Shown here: positions 9,030 to 17,393 of the stretch, piece after piece
How the letters are laid out: each line of letters opens with the position of its first letter
Numbering within the stretch: the first letter of the stretch is position 1
From: Ensifer sp. MPMI2T
GTDB taxonomy: Bacteria; Pseudomonadota; Alphaproteobacteria; Rhizobiales; Rhizobiaceae
Assembly (NCBI RefSeq): GCF_004827385.1
Contig: NZ_SRXN01000038.1
Coordinates: 1 to 58,434, forward strand
Direction: 5' to 3'
DNA length: 58,434 bases
Notes under the pieces: model-generated
Told to the model about the DNA's origin: nothing
Seen by the model: only the letters and a program-made list of their open reading frames with translations
Database searches by the model: none
Program-made: the position numbers and the translations under genes

Positions 9030-10106
9030 ATGGCTGTCGTGAGCCCTTCCCCGAAACATATCGCGCAGCAGATCCGCCGGGACGTCTATTACAATGCCTT
9101 CGCCACGCTGGAGCGGCTGCAGATCGATGCCTCGCCGGTCAATTACGAGCTGATGTGCGAAATCATCAGCGGCAACAATCCGGAACTGCGCGAGAAATTC
9201 GCCCGCCTCGGCCGCGACGTGACCGAAGAGGATCTGGACGTCTTGGCGCGCATGTACCTGCCGCACCATTTCGGCCAGTCGAAGGTCGAGGAGTCGACCA
9301 CCCGCATCCAGAGCGAACTTTCGACCTTGAAGGAGTCGCTCCAATCGGGTCAGCACTCGCTTTCGAGCTATTCGACGATGCTCGGCCAGGCGAGCGGCAA
9401 TTTCTCCTCGATCGACCCGGGTGATACCCAGAGGATCCAATCCGAACTGCAGGCGATCCGGGCGGCGACCGACATCCAGCGCTCCAAGAGCGACGAGATG
9501 CTGGAAAGCGTTTCGACTCATATCTCGGCGGTGACCGCGATTACCGGCGATCTCGACGAATTCGAGCGGGCGAAGTTCACCCATGCCGCCACCAATCTCG
9601 CCAATAGGCGCGGCTTCAACCGCAAGCTCGCCGAGCTTTACGGCGGCGACCGCTATCCCGACGGCGCGGCGCTCATCCTCTGCAATCTGCTGGCGCTCGA
9701 ACCCTTCGAGAAGAAGGAGCTGATCAAGCTCAAGGAAGCGATCCTGCAACGGCTCGGTTCCGTCGTCTCGCAGACCATCCACGCCACCGATTTCGCCGCC
9801 TGGCTCGACCGGCCGCAGATCGGCATTCTCGTCGCGACCACCAGCGAAGCGGAAATCCAGCGGGTCGCCGAGCACATCCGCATAAACTGCCTGCGCGCCT
9901 TCAGCGGCCAGCGGCCGGGCATGCCCGCCGTCACGGCGCATTTCGGATGCAGCACGACCTATGACGCCGATACGGCGGCGAGCCTCTTCATCCATGCCGA
10001 AACGGCGCTCGAAACCGCCATCGAACAGGCCGACGAAGCCGTCGTCTTCTTCTTGGACAGCAAGGCCGGCGGCCAGCGCAAGGACTGGTCGCTCTACAAG
10101 CGCTGA
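9030..10106 (+). CDS. degenerate GGDEF-domain protein, tandem copy A
   Basis: A 358-residue cytosolic protein. The N-terminal region (about 10-75: YYNAFATLERLQIDASPVNYEL, then ISGNNPELREKFARL) resembles the N-terminal module of alphaproteobacterial diguanylate cyclases. A helical linker follows, then a C-terminal region that aligns by eye with a GGDEF fold: the start motif appears as ATNLANRRGFNRKLAEL (about 188-205). Where the GGDEF loop should be there is AAWLDRPQIGILVATTSEAE (about 256-275), so the active-site signature and metal-binding Asp are gone. It is probably catalytically dead and may act as a sensor or effector. The ATG at 9030, with GAAAGG nine bases upstream, is used instead of the longer open frame. 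Confidence 0.75.
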   Translation: MAVVSPSPKHIAQQIRRDVYYNAFATLERLQIDASPVNYELMCEIISGNNPELREKFARLGRDVTEEDLDVLARMYLPHHFGQSKVEESTTRIQSELSTLKESLQSGQHSLSSYSTMLGQASGNFSSIDPGDTQRIQSELQAIRAATDIQRSKSDEMLESVSTHISAVTAITGDLDEFERAKFTHAATNLANRRGFNRKLAELYGGDRYPDGAALILCNLLALEPFEKKELIKLKEAILQRLGSVVSQTIHATDFAAWLDRPQIGILVATTSEAEIQRVAEHIRINCLRAFSGQRPGMPAVTAHFGCSTTYDADTAASLFIHAETALETAIEQADEAVVFFLDSKAGGQRKDWSLYKR

Positions 10107-10107
10107 A

Positions 10108-10187
10108 CTACAGCGCCGCGCGTCTCATTAGACGCGCAAAGAACGCGGTAGCACTTTAAATTGCTGCATGTTTAATGAAACATGCAG
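10108..10187 (+). repeat. rhizobial intergenic palindromic repeat (copy 2)
   Basis: CTACAGCGCCGCGCGTC is followed by a matching GACGCGC arm, then CACTTTAAATTGCTGCATG and a CATGTTTAATGAAACATG hairpin. It lies in the 437-base gap between the two pseudo-GGDEF genes. A more degraded second half-copy is visible near 10233-10290 (GCAGCTTGAATTGCTGCGTC). The rest of the gap (to 10543) holds the promoter of copy B and no gene. Confidence 0.65.
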
Positions 10188-10543
10188 CGCGCCCCGACCA
10201 GCGCAATCACCGCGCTCGCGCCGCCCCTCTTCTACTAGCAGCTTGAATTGCTGCGTCTTCCCTGACCGGAACGGTTACGGGAAGTGCAGTCATTCCCCGT
10301 TTCACGGCCGCGATCGTCATCTCCGGACTGCTTTGCTAATTTACCGGCCATTAATGGACGTTCGCTTACTCTAGGTTGTTCGACAGGACGCGGTCGCGTC
10401 AACCCAAACCGCATGAATGGCGGAGTCGGACGCGATACCCCTCGCTGCTGCATATTGATACGGGGCCCCGGCCTCACGCGTACCTGTCCGACCATCGTCC
10501 CAGGTGCAATGCCTGTGACGCTTCATGCGAAAGGCGCTGCACT

Positions 10544-11620
10544 ATGGCGATTGCGAATTCATCTCCGAAACAGCTTGCGGAGCAGAGCCGCAAGGAACTC
10601 TGCTATACGGTTTTTGCCACGCTGAACCGGCTGGAGATCCATGCCTCTCCGATCAATTACGAGCTCATGTACGAGATCATCAGCGGCAGCAATCCGGAGC
10701 TTCGGGAGAAGTTTGCCCGCCTCGCCAAGCCGATCGCGGAGGAAGAGCTCGACGCACTCGCGCGCACCTATCTGCCGCATCATTTCGGCAAGTCGCTCCT
10801 CGATGAATCCACCAACCGCATTCAGAGCGAGCTTTCGACCCTGAAGGAGTCGCTGCAATCGGGGCATAACTCGCTCTCCAGCTATTCGAGCCTGCTTGGC
10901 CAGGCGACCGGCAAGATCTCTTCGATGGACCCGCGGGACACGAAATCGATCCAGTCCCACCTGCAGGCGATCCGGCAGTTGACGGAGGTGCAGCAGTCGA
11001 AGAGCACCCAGATGCTCGAAAGCGTCTCGACGCAAATCTCGGCCGTCGCGGCCATTGCGTGCGACGTCGAGGAATTCGAGCGCACGAAATTCACCCATCT
11101 CGCCACCAACCTCGCCAACCGCCGAGGCTTCAACAAAAAGCTCGCCGAACTCTATGGCGGCGAACGCTACCCCGAAGGCGCATCGCTCATCCTCTGCAAT
11201 CTACTGGCGCTCGAGCCCTTCGAGGCCAAGGAGCTCGTCAAGCTCAAGGAAGCGATCCTGGAACGGCTCGGCTTCGTCGTGTCGCAGACCATCCAGACGA
11301 CCGACTTCGCCGCATGGCTTGACCGGCCGCAGATCGGCATCCTCGTCTGGACGAGCGCCGAAGCGGAAATCCAGAAGGTGGCGGATCAGTTGAAGAAAAG
11401 CTGCCAGAGCGCATTCGACAACCGCCAGCGCCGCATGCCGGTCGTCCTCGCCCGCTTCGGATGCAGCACCACCTTTGATGCCAGCACCGCCTCCGAGCTG
11501 GTCGGCCACGCGGAAAAGGCCCTGCAGACTGCCACCGAAACAGCGAGCGACAAGGTCGTATTCTTCGCCGGCAGCGAAGCCGGCGGCACGCGCAAGGACT
11601 GGATGCTCTATCGGAAGTGA
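10544..11620 (+). CDS. degenerate GGDEF-domain protein, tandem copy B
   Basis: A paralogue of the preceding gene over its full length and exactly the same size (358 residues). Shared stretches include IQSELSTLKESLQSG, TNLANRRGFN and DFAAWLDRPQIGILV. As in copy A, the GGDEF motif is replaced by LDRPQIGILV, so diguanylate cyclase activity is unlikely. N-terminal module, linker and pseudo-GGDEF domains occupy the same positions. The ATG at 10544 is chosen by homology to copy A; the frame extends upstream but that part is not conserved between the copies. Each copy has its own promoter region, so this is a duplication with possible regulatory divergence. Function unknown. Confidence 0.75.
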   Translation: MAIANSSPKQLAEQSRKELCYTVFATLNRLEIHASPINYELMYEIISGSNPELREKFARLAKPIAEEELDALARTYLPHHFGKSLLDESTNRIQSELSTLKESLQSGHNSLSSYSSLLGQATGKISSMDPRDTKSIQSHLQAIRQLTEVQQSKSTQMLESVSTQISAVAAIACDVEEFERTKFTHLATNLANRRGFNKKLAELYGGERYPEGASLILCNLLALEPFEAKELVKLKEAILERLGFVVSQTIQTTDFAAWLDRPQIGILVWTSAEAEIQKVADQLKKSCQSAFDNRQRRMPVVLARFGCSTTFDASTASELVGHAEKALQTATETASDKVVFFAGSEAGGTRKDWMLYRK

Positions 11621-11650
11621 CGCGTGCGGGGAGCCTTGTGAGCGAAGCGG

Positions 11651-11908
11651 CGACGCGATTCTGGATCCTCGGTCAAGCCCGAGGATGACGCAACAAGAGG
11701 AGCGCCGGCGGCAAACAACATGTGAATGAGGCAGCGGCCGTTCGTTCCCGCGATCAACGCCGCGTGGCCTCCGTCCCGTATTCCACCGTCATCCTCGGGC
11801 TTGACCCGAGGATCCAAACACAGGCAGCCGACGACGCCTCGTGAGCCAAACCGTGGCGGCGCGATCTTGCATCCTCGGGTCAGGCCTGAGGATGACGGAA
11901 CAAGAGGA
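11651..11908. repeat. three copies of a REP-like palindrome
   Basis: Three related palindromes occupy the gap between copy B and the GST gene: 11665-11686, 11791-11813 and 11871-11893. Each has the form ATCCTCGG-GTCAAGC-CCGAGGAT with small variations. Copies 1 and 3 are direct repeats sharing flanks (CGACGCGAT before, GACGCAACAAGAGGA-like after). Copy 2 is inverted. This is the kind of REP-like element scattered in alphaproteobacterial intergenic regions. It may terminate or stabilise converging transcripts here. Confidence 0.75.
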
Positions 11909-12003
11909 ATGCCCAGTGCCAAAACAACAATGCGGCGCACTCATGCGAATTCGCAGGAAACCACCACAACCCGCTGCTTCAACCTAGGTACGTCCTACCC
12001 CCA

Positions 12004-12693
12004 TCACCGCTGACCGCGCACATAACTGATGTAGCTGCGAACGTCTGCCGCCGGCTCGCTATAGGCGCTGCCGAGCGCCTTCTCCATCGACGCCATATAG
12101 AACTTCGCCCAATCCGGCAGCGGGTAGTCGATCACCGCGAGGAACTCGAGGGTGGCGGCAAGCCTGATGTCGGCGATCGAGGGCTTCGCGCCGCCGATGA
12201 AGGACCGGTTGCCGATAAAGAACTTGTGGAACACCTCGAGCGGCTCGGCCAGCGCCTCGGTCGCGGCCATACGCGCATGCTCCTTCGTTACCGGGTCGGC
12301 ATCGCTGTAGCCGACCTCGCCCGGATATTGAGGAAAGTTGAGCGCGGGATAGGTGGCGCGAGCGAGATAGGGATAGAAGGTGCCGATCAGGTAGAACATG
12401 GCGCTGTCGATCATCGCGCGCGCCTCGGGATCTTTCGGATAGAGGTCATCGAGGCCGTTCTTGTTGCAGAGATACTGCATGATCGCGCAGCTTTCCCAGA
12501 GCGCCCCGTTGGGCAGGTCGCCCATTTCGATCATCGGCGTCAGATGCGACGGCGCCTTCGCCAGATATTCGGGCGTGCGCGTCTGGCCGAAGACGTCGTT
12601 CTCGTTGAAATCGAGGCCGGCCGCGCGCATGAAGACGCGCGCCGTCATGTTGTTGACGCTGGGTTTGATCACGTTGAGCTTGATTTCAGGCAT
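12004..12693 (-). CDS. glutathione S-transferase family protein
   Basis: A 229-residue protein with an N-terminal thioredoxin-like domain (about 1-80, PEIKLNVIKPSVNNMTARVF, and the cis-Pro/GSH segment HLTPMIEMGDLPNGALWESCAI) and a C-terminal helical domain containing FIGGAKPSIADIRLAATLEF, the usual GST hydrophobic-core motif. It likely conjugates or transfers glutathione to an electrophilic metabolite, or acts as an isomerase. GGGAGGA precedes the ATG. It is the last gene of a six-gene minus-strand cluster, 30 bases after the VOC gene. Its role there may be detoxification or isomerisation of a pathway intermediate; this is inferred. Confidence 0.88.
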   Translation of the reverse strand: MPEIKLNVIKPSVNNMTARVFMRAAGLDFNENDVFGQTRTPEYLAKAPSHLTPMIEMGDLPNGALWESCAIMQYLCNKNGLDDLYPKDPEARAMIDSAMFYLIGTFYPYLARATYPALNFPQYPGEVGYSDADPVTKEHARMAATEALAEPLEVFHKFFIGNRSFIGGAKPSIADIRLAATLEFLAVIDYPLPDWAKFYMASMEKALGSAYSEPAADVRSYISYVRGQR

Positions 12694-12723
12694 GCTTGGT
12701 CCTCCCTTTTGTTCCCGCTCTTA

Positions 12724-13305
12724 TCAATAGGGGTTCTTCGGTGTCCGATCCTCTGACAGCGACGGCCGCGTCCGCTCGGTCAGCGCCTCGATGGCATCGG
12801 CAAGGTGCACCTCGGCGATATTGTAGTCGCCGCGCGCCACCCGCACCTTGTGCGCCTCCATCAGCACCTCGGCGTGGGTATGGCCGGCCGGCGGCTCGAA
12901 ACGATAGGAGGCGAGCTCGACCAACAGCCCGAGCGGATCCTCGAAATAGATCGAATCCATGAAGCCGCGGTCCTTGACCCCGCTGTGTCGGATTTCCCGC
13001 TCGTTGAGGCGCTCGACCGCCTGCTGAAACGTCGCCCGCGAAACGGCGAAGGCGATGTGGTGCACGCATCCGATGTCGGTCGACGTCCGCTTCGGATCGG
13101 GCTTGCGGTTCTCGTCGGTGAAGACGGTGATCAGCCGGCCGTCGCCGGGATCGAAATAGAGATGGCTCTCCGTCGCCCGATCGAGGTTCGGCTGCTCGAA
13201 TACGAAGGGCATGCCTAGCAGGCCTTCCCAGAAATCGATTGACGTCTGCCGGTCCGCGCCGACCAGCGTGATGTGATGGACCCCTTGCGATTGCAGCTTT
13301 CGCAT
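12724..13305 (-). CDS. VOC family protein (glyoxalase/ring-cleavage dioxygenase fold)
   Basis: A 193-residue protein with paired beta-alpha-beta-beta-beta modules. The first starts GVHHITLVGADRQTSIDFWEGLLG and the second DIGCVHHIAFAVSRATFQQAVERL. The later SIYFEDPLGLLVELASY supplies the typical metal-ligand Glu. The His and Glu positions suggest a divalent-metal enzyme such as a dioxygenase, isomerase or epimerase. The ATG at 13305 is preferred to an upstream in-frame start because GGGAGG lies 6 bases before it. It is in the cluster between the CoA ligase and the GST. The substrate is unknown. Confidence 0.85.
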   Translation of the reverse strand: MRKLQSQGVHHITLVGADRQTSIDFWEGLLGMPFVFEQPNLDRATESHLYFDPGDGRLITVFTDENRKPDPKRTSTDIGCVHHIAFAVSRATFQQAVERLNEREIRHSGVKDRGFMDSIYFEDPLGLLVELASYRFEPPAGHTHAEVLMEAHKVRVARGDYNIAEVHLADAIEALTERTRPSLSEDRTPKNPY

Positions 13306-13368
13306 CGTCATCCTCCCGTTTTTCGTTTCGCGGCACATAGGCGCAAGCCGCGCCGCGCTTGTCTCATT

Positions 13369-14676
13369 CTACTCCGGTCTCTGCACCAGTTTCGACTTGT
13401 ATTCGCTGCGCTGAAGCGACCCCCAGGGCAGGATCTCTACCTGCGTCGAGACGACAAGCACCTCGCGGATGCGCTTCTCGATGCTCACAGCGAGCCCCGG
13501 GCCGCCTTCGCTACCCTTGCCGAGTTCCACCGAAACCCGCAAAGGCGGCTCCTGGCGCGGGCCTGCCGCCACGGGCCTCACCAGGATCATGCCGCTGACG
13601 GCCGGCGCAAATTCGCTGACCACGTTGCGGATCGCCGAGGGAAAGACGTTGACGCCTCGCACTATGAAGAGGTCATCGGTGCGGCCGATGCAGCGCACCC
13701 GCGGCGCAGTCCGCCCGCAGCGGCAGGCGGACGTCCACATCTCCACATGATCGCGCGTGCGGAACCTGAGCATCGGCGCCGCCCGGTGCTGGAGATGCGT
13801 CAGCGCCAGTTCGCCGCGCGCACCATCCTCAAGCGCGACGGGCGCGGCGGTTTCCGGGTCGATCAGTTCGGCATGGACGAAGCCGCGGGCGCCGAGATGC
13901 ATGCCGCATTGCTCCTCGCATTCGCCCCAGAGCGACACGCCGATATCGCCGATGCCCATCGCCTCGGTGACCTTCGCGCCCCACGCCTCTTCGAGCCGCG
14001 CCCGGAACTTTGGCTCGCCGCCGCCGGGCTCGCCGGCGACCAGCAGCCGCCTGACGCTGGAGCCTTTCAGATCGAAGTCGCGCTCCGCCGCCCACTCGCC
14101 GAGATAGGCCGCATAGGAGGGCGTCATCACCGCGGCCGCGGGCTGCAGCAGGCGGATCGCCGCCATCAGCCGCTCGGTGTTTCCGGTGCCGACCGGGATA
14201 TGGCGCAGGCCAAGCCGATCGAAGGCGGCAAGTGCTGCGCCGGCGACGAATGGACCGGCATTGTAGGTCGAAACGATCGCCTCGCCGGGCCGGATGCCGG
14301 AGGCGGAATAGCTGCGCGCGGAGGTCGTCGCCCAGTTGTCGAGGTCGCTCGCCGTCAGCGGAATATAGCTCGGCGTCCCGGTCGTTCCGCTGGTCGAATA
14401 GATCCGCACGATCTCATCCATCGGCGCGGCCACATGGGTTCCCATCGGATCGGCGGCGCTGCAGCTTGCGCGGATTTCGCTTTTCTCGGTAAGGGGTAGC
14501 TCGGCGATGGCGGCAAGACCGCCGATCCTGGCGGCGGTACCGAAGCCGGCGGTCTCCAACTTGGTCTGGTAGAAGCGCGAGCGGACGAGGAGATATTCGA
14601 TCTGCTGTCGATAGAGCTGATCGTCGAGCCGGACCTGCTCGCGCCAGGGCAGCGTTTCGATCTCGGGATCAAGCAT
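13369..14676 (-). CDS. phenylacetate-CoA-ligase-like AMP-forming acyl-CoA synthetase
   Basis: A 435-residue member of the short PaaK-like branch of the adenylate-forming superfamily. The phosphate-binding loop reads IYSTSGTTGTPSYIPLT (about 90-106). A Cys-rich CRCGRTAPRV stretch precedes the hinge GRTDDLFIVRGVNVFPSAI, as in PaaK. The catalytic Lys is probably in RSEYKSKLVQ at the C terminus. It would activate an aromatic or other carboxylic acid to its CoA thioester with ATP. Its ATG follows the stop of the citrate-synthase-like gene by 2 bases, indicating coupled translation. The pairing suggests its acyl-CoA product is handled by that lyase/condensing enzyme. Confidence 0.88.
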   Translation of the reverse strand: MLDPEIETLPWREQVRLDDQLYRQQIEYLLVRSRFYQTKLETAGFGTAARIGGLAAIAELPLTEKSEIRASCSAADPMGTHVAAPMDEIVRIYSTSGTTGTPSYIPLTASDLDNWATTSARSYSASGIRPGEAIVSTYNAGPFVAGAALAAFDRLGLRHIPVGTGNTERLMAAIRLLQPAAAVMTPSYAAYLGEWAAERDFDLKGSSVRRLLVAGEPGGGEPKFRARLEEAWGAKVTEAMGIGDIGVSLWGECEEQCGMHLGARGFVHAELIDPETAAPVALEDGARGELALTHLQHRAAPMLRFRTRDHVEMWTSACRCGRTAPRVRCIGRTDDLFIVRGVNVFPSAIRNVVSEFAPAVSGMILVRPVAAGPRQEPPLRVSVELGKGSEGGPGLAVSIEKRIREVLVVSTQVEILPWGSLQRSEYKSKLVQRPE

Positions 14677-14678
14677 GG

Positions 14679-15476
14679 TCAACCGCCGCCCTCCTCTTCG
14701 TCGCTCCGGTAGGTGACGGCCGCCTCCGCTGCCGACGCCAACGCGAAGCCGATCGGGTTTTCCCGCTCCTCCGTCAGGTGCGCGAGAATGCCGCCGGCCC
14801 GGGCGAGCAGTGGGATCGCCTTGACCATCGTCACCGGGAAGCCGAGATCGAGAAGCACGGCGGCGATCGGCATGGACACGTTCATCACCAGTGGTTTGCC
14901 CCAGATCTCGGCGGCGATCGTGCGGATCCGCCGCGCAAGCTTCACATAGGTGCCGCTGACACCACGCTCATCAGCAAGTTCGAGAATGCGCTCGGCGCGC
15001 GGATCGAGGGGCCGGTGCACCGGATGGCCGAAGCCCGGCAGCTTGCCGCCCGCCTCGCGAATATCCGTGACCAGCGCGCGCACCACCGCATCGGCATCCT
15101 CGCCGCCCGCGATGCGCGCTTCGGCTTCTATCAGCAGCGCGCCGCAGAGCTCGGCGGTTCCGACGAGCACCGGGCCGCAGCCGAGAAGACCGGCCGCGAG
15201 AGCACCCTGAAGCGAACCCGGGTCGGCGGCAAGCGTCATCCGCGCCGCCTGCACAGTCGGCATCATGCCGTGCTCCGCGATCGCGATGAGCAGGAGGTCG
15301 AGAAAGTAACGCTGGTCCTCCGTCGGCTCCCGGCCGGTCGTCAGCAGATGGAAATATTCGGTGAAGGTGAGCCGTCCCATCAGATCGCGACAGAGATCGC
15401 GGCCGCGCACCTCGACCCGTTCCGCACTCGCCGTTGCGATCCGGCTTGTCGCCGCACGCTGTTTGCCGATTTGCAT
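14679..15476 (-). CDS. citrate-synthase-like protein (citryl-CoA lyase family)
   Basis: A 265-residue protein, much shorter than citrate synthase (about 430) and corresponding to its core. AEHGMMPTVQAARMTLAAD matches the first His region, and GKLPGFGHPVHRPLDPRAERI matches the second His motif (GFGHxVY in citrate synthase). The third motif, normally NVD, reads MNVSMPIAAVLLDLGFP, so Ser replaces the catalytic Asp. Such short forms are commonly annotated citryl-CoA lyase, but the true reaction is unknown. GGAGG precedes the ATG. It is coupled to the acyl-CoA ligase downstream, suggesting C-C bond formation or cleavage on a CoA ester. Confidence 0.82.
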   Translation of the reverse strand: MQIGKQRAATSRIATASAERVEVRGRDLCRDLMGRLTFTEYFHLLTTGREPTEDQRYFLDLLLIAIAEHGMMPTVQAARMTLAADPGSLQGALAAGLLGCGPVLVGTAELCGALLIEAEARIAGGEDADAVVRALVTDIREAGGKLPGFGHPVHRPLDPRAERILELADERGVSGTYVKLARRIRTIAAEIWGKPLVMNVSMPIAAVLLDLGFPVTMVKAIPLLARAGGILAHLTEERENPIGFALASAAEAAVTYRSDEEEGGG

Positions 15477-15504
15477 GCACTCCTCCGGCGGTGTGGAACT
15501 TGCT

Positions 15505-16317
15505 CTAACGGTTTGCCGTCACCACATGGGCCCTGATCCGCCCGTCGATTGCGCCTTCGCCATAGCGCTGCCGAAGGGCATCGGTTGCCGCCTGCGTTGC
15601 CGCACCGAGGCCCGAGGGATCGCGCGCCTCGATTTCGTTTCTGAGCGGCGTCCCCTGGCAGAAACCGGTCGCGATCTCCTCAGCCGAAAGCGCCCCGCTT
15701 TTCTTTTCCAGCGTCTCCAGTGTGACGTTGCGGAAACCAGCCGCCTCCAGGTCGGCGCGGACGGCGGCCGGGTCACCGTAGCCATACGGCGTTCTCGCGA
15801 GGAAGCGCGGCGGGTCATCGGGAAAATGCACGGCCAGGGCTTCCGTCACCATGTGCGCCAACTCGTTCGCCTCGATCGTGTCCCAAACATTGAAGAGGAA
15901 ACAGCCGCCCGGCTTCAGCACGCGGTGGGCTTCGCGGTAGGCCTCCGCCCGGTCCGGGAAGAACATCGCCCCGAACTGGCAGAGGACGACGTCGAAGCTC
16001 CAGGCTGGGAACGGCAGCGCCAGCGCGTCCGCCTGCCGCCAGGTAATGCGCGGATCGTCGCCCTGCCTTTGCGCCGCCAAGTCGAGCATTGGCTGGTTGA
16101 GGTCGGTCGCGACGAGCCGCGCGTTGGCATCCATCTGCGGGGCGAGCGCCCGGGTGACGACGCCGGTTCCGGCCGCGATCTCCAGGATGTCATGGGGTTT
16201 CAGCCGTGCCACGCGCGCGGCAAGGTCGCGCGCATAATCCGTAAAGATGAGCGGCACCAGCAGGCGGTCGTAGAGATCCGGTATCGCCCCCGCAAACACC
16301 TTGTCGATTTCCGCCAT
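15505..16317 (-). CDS. class I SAM-dependent methyltransferase
   Basis: A 270-residue cytosolic enzyme of the UbiE/Methyltransf_11 type. The SAM-binding motif I is ILEIAAGTGVVTRALAPQM (about 41-59). Motif II is ARLVATDLNQPMLDLA with the acidic residue at the end of beta-2. The post-motif is FDVVLCQFGAMFFPDRAEAYREAHRVLKPGG (only partly quoted here). It transfers methyl from SAM to an unidentified small molecule. GGGAGG precedes the ATG. It lies 84 bases after the SDR gene and 28 bases before the lyase gene, inside the minus-strand cluster. Confidence 0.88.
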   Translation of the reverse strand: MAEIDKVFAGAIPDLYDRLLVPLIFTDYARDLAARVARLKPHDILEIAAGTGVVTRALAPQMDANARLVATDLNQPMLDLAAQRQGDDPRITWRQADALALPFPAWSFDVVLCQFGAMFFPDRAEAYREAHRVLKPGGCFLFNVWDTIEANELAHMVTEALAVHFPDDPPRFLARTPYGYGDPAAVRADLEAAGFRNVTLETLEKKSGALSAEEIATGFCQGTPLRNEIEARDPSGLGAATQAATDALRQRYGEGAIDGRIRAHVVTANR

Positions 16318-16401
16318 CGTGCGCGCCTCCCGTCATGTCGAAGGCGCGATCATACGCCGGTCCTGGGAAGCGCGGAAGGTGGGTGCGAACACGTCGGACG
16401 C

Positions 16402-17310
16402 TTACCGATATCCGGTCGCGTCCGCCGGCTTGCCGGGATCCATCACCTCGTCCATGTAGCGCCAGCAATCCGGCCGGGAGCCGTCGAGATCGGTGAAGCC
16501 GTAGACCTTGGCAAGGCCACCGCTTGACAGAGACTTGCCGTTCCAGCGCGCCTTGTCCGGGTCGGCTGCAAGTGCTGCGACCGCGCGGCCGACGAAATGC
16601 GGCGTCTCGGAGATGACGAAATGAGGCTGCTTCTCAACCGCGTCGCGCCAGTTGGCCTCCGTGACGCCGAAGGCGTCCAGCATCATTTCCGAACGCAGCC
16701 AGCCGGGCGTGAGCGAAACCGCCGTCGCGCCATGCGCCGCAAGATCCTTGGCATGCGCCCAGGCCATCCGGTTCGCCGAAACCTTGGCGAGATCGTAGAA
16801 GGGCGAGAGCCGATAGTGCTCGGCATTGTACTCCGCCGTGCCGTCTGTCACCTCGACGAGAAGCCCACCCGGCCGCTCGATCATCAGGGGCAGCGCGTAA
16901 TGCGCGGTGATCAGGTGCGTGTCGGTCGCAAGCCTGAGTATCCGGAGCCCATTTTCGAGATTGTGGTCCCAGACCGGCTTGTTCCACTCGAACAGCCGCT
17001 CACCGCCCCAGATGTCGTTGACCAGAATGTCGAGCCGGCCGCGCTCCTGCCGGATGCGATCGACGAGCGCCCTCACCTGCTCCGGCTGCAGATGGTCGAC
17101 TTGGACGGCGATCCCGACGCCACCCGACGCCGTAACCCGCTCCGCCGTCTCCTCGATCGTCTCCGGCCGTTGATACTCCGATTGCTCGGTACGCGTCGTC
17201 CGCCCGGTCACGTAGACGGTCGCACCCGCGGCCCCGAGCTCGACTGCGATCCCGCGCCCGGCGCCCCGCGTTCCGCCGGCGACCAGCGCCACTTTTCCTG
17301 TAAGCGACAT
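16402..17310 (-). CDS. SDR family oxidoreductase
   Basis: A 302-residue short-chain dehydrogenase starting MSLTGKVALVAGGTRGAGRG. The Rossmann motif is GGTRGAGRGIA (TGxxxGxG type), and the catalytic Tyr-Lys pair is in SPFYDLAKVSANRMA. It likely uses NADP(H), judging from VYVTGRTTRTEQ with Arg residues after beta-2. The ATG at 17310 follows GGGAGGAAGCG, so the longer frame beginning at 17340 is rejected. It is the first gene of the six-gene cluster and is divergent from the TetR gene at 17394, across a probable operator. Confidence 0.9.
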   Translation of the reverse strand: MSLTGKVALVAGGTRGAGRGIAVELGAAGATVYVTGRTTRTEQSEYQRPETIEETAERVTASGGVGIAVQVDHLQPEQVRALVDRIRQERGRLDILVNDIWGGERLFEWNKPVWDHNLENGLRILRLATDTHLITAHYALPLMIERPGGLLVEVTDGTAEYNAEHYRLSPFYDLAKVSANRMAWAHAKDLAAHGATAVSLTPGWLRSEMMLDAFGVTEANWRDAVEKQPHFVISETPHFVGRAVAALAADPDKARWNGKSLSSGGLAKVYGFTDLDGSRPDCWRYMDEVMDPGKPADATGYR

Positions 17311-17357
17311 CGCTTCCTCCCATCGAAATTGATCTGGCATTTGGCCTGAGCTACATA

Positions 17358-17379
17358 TATAAACGCTTATTCGGTTATA
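17358..17379. promoter_or_regulatory. inverted repeat between SDR and TetR genes
   Basis: TATAAACG-N6-CGGTTATA is an inverted repeat with 7 of 8 positions matching. It sits in an AT-rich 83-base divergent gap, 14 bases before the TetR ATG and 48 before the SDR ATG. It is the likely TetR operator controlling both directions. Confidence 0.55.
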
Positions 17380-17393
17380 AATAAAGGTCCAAA

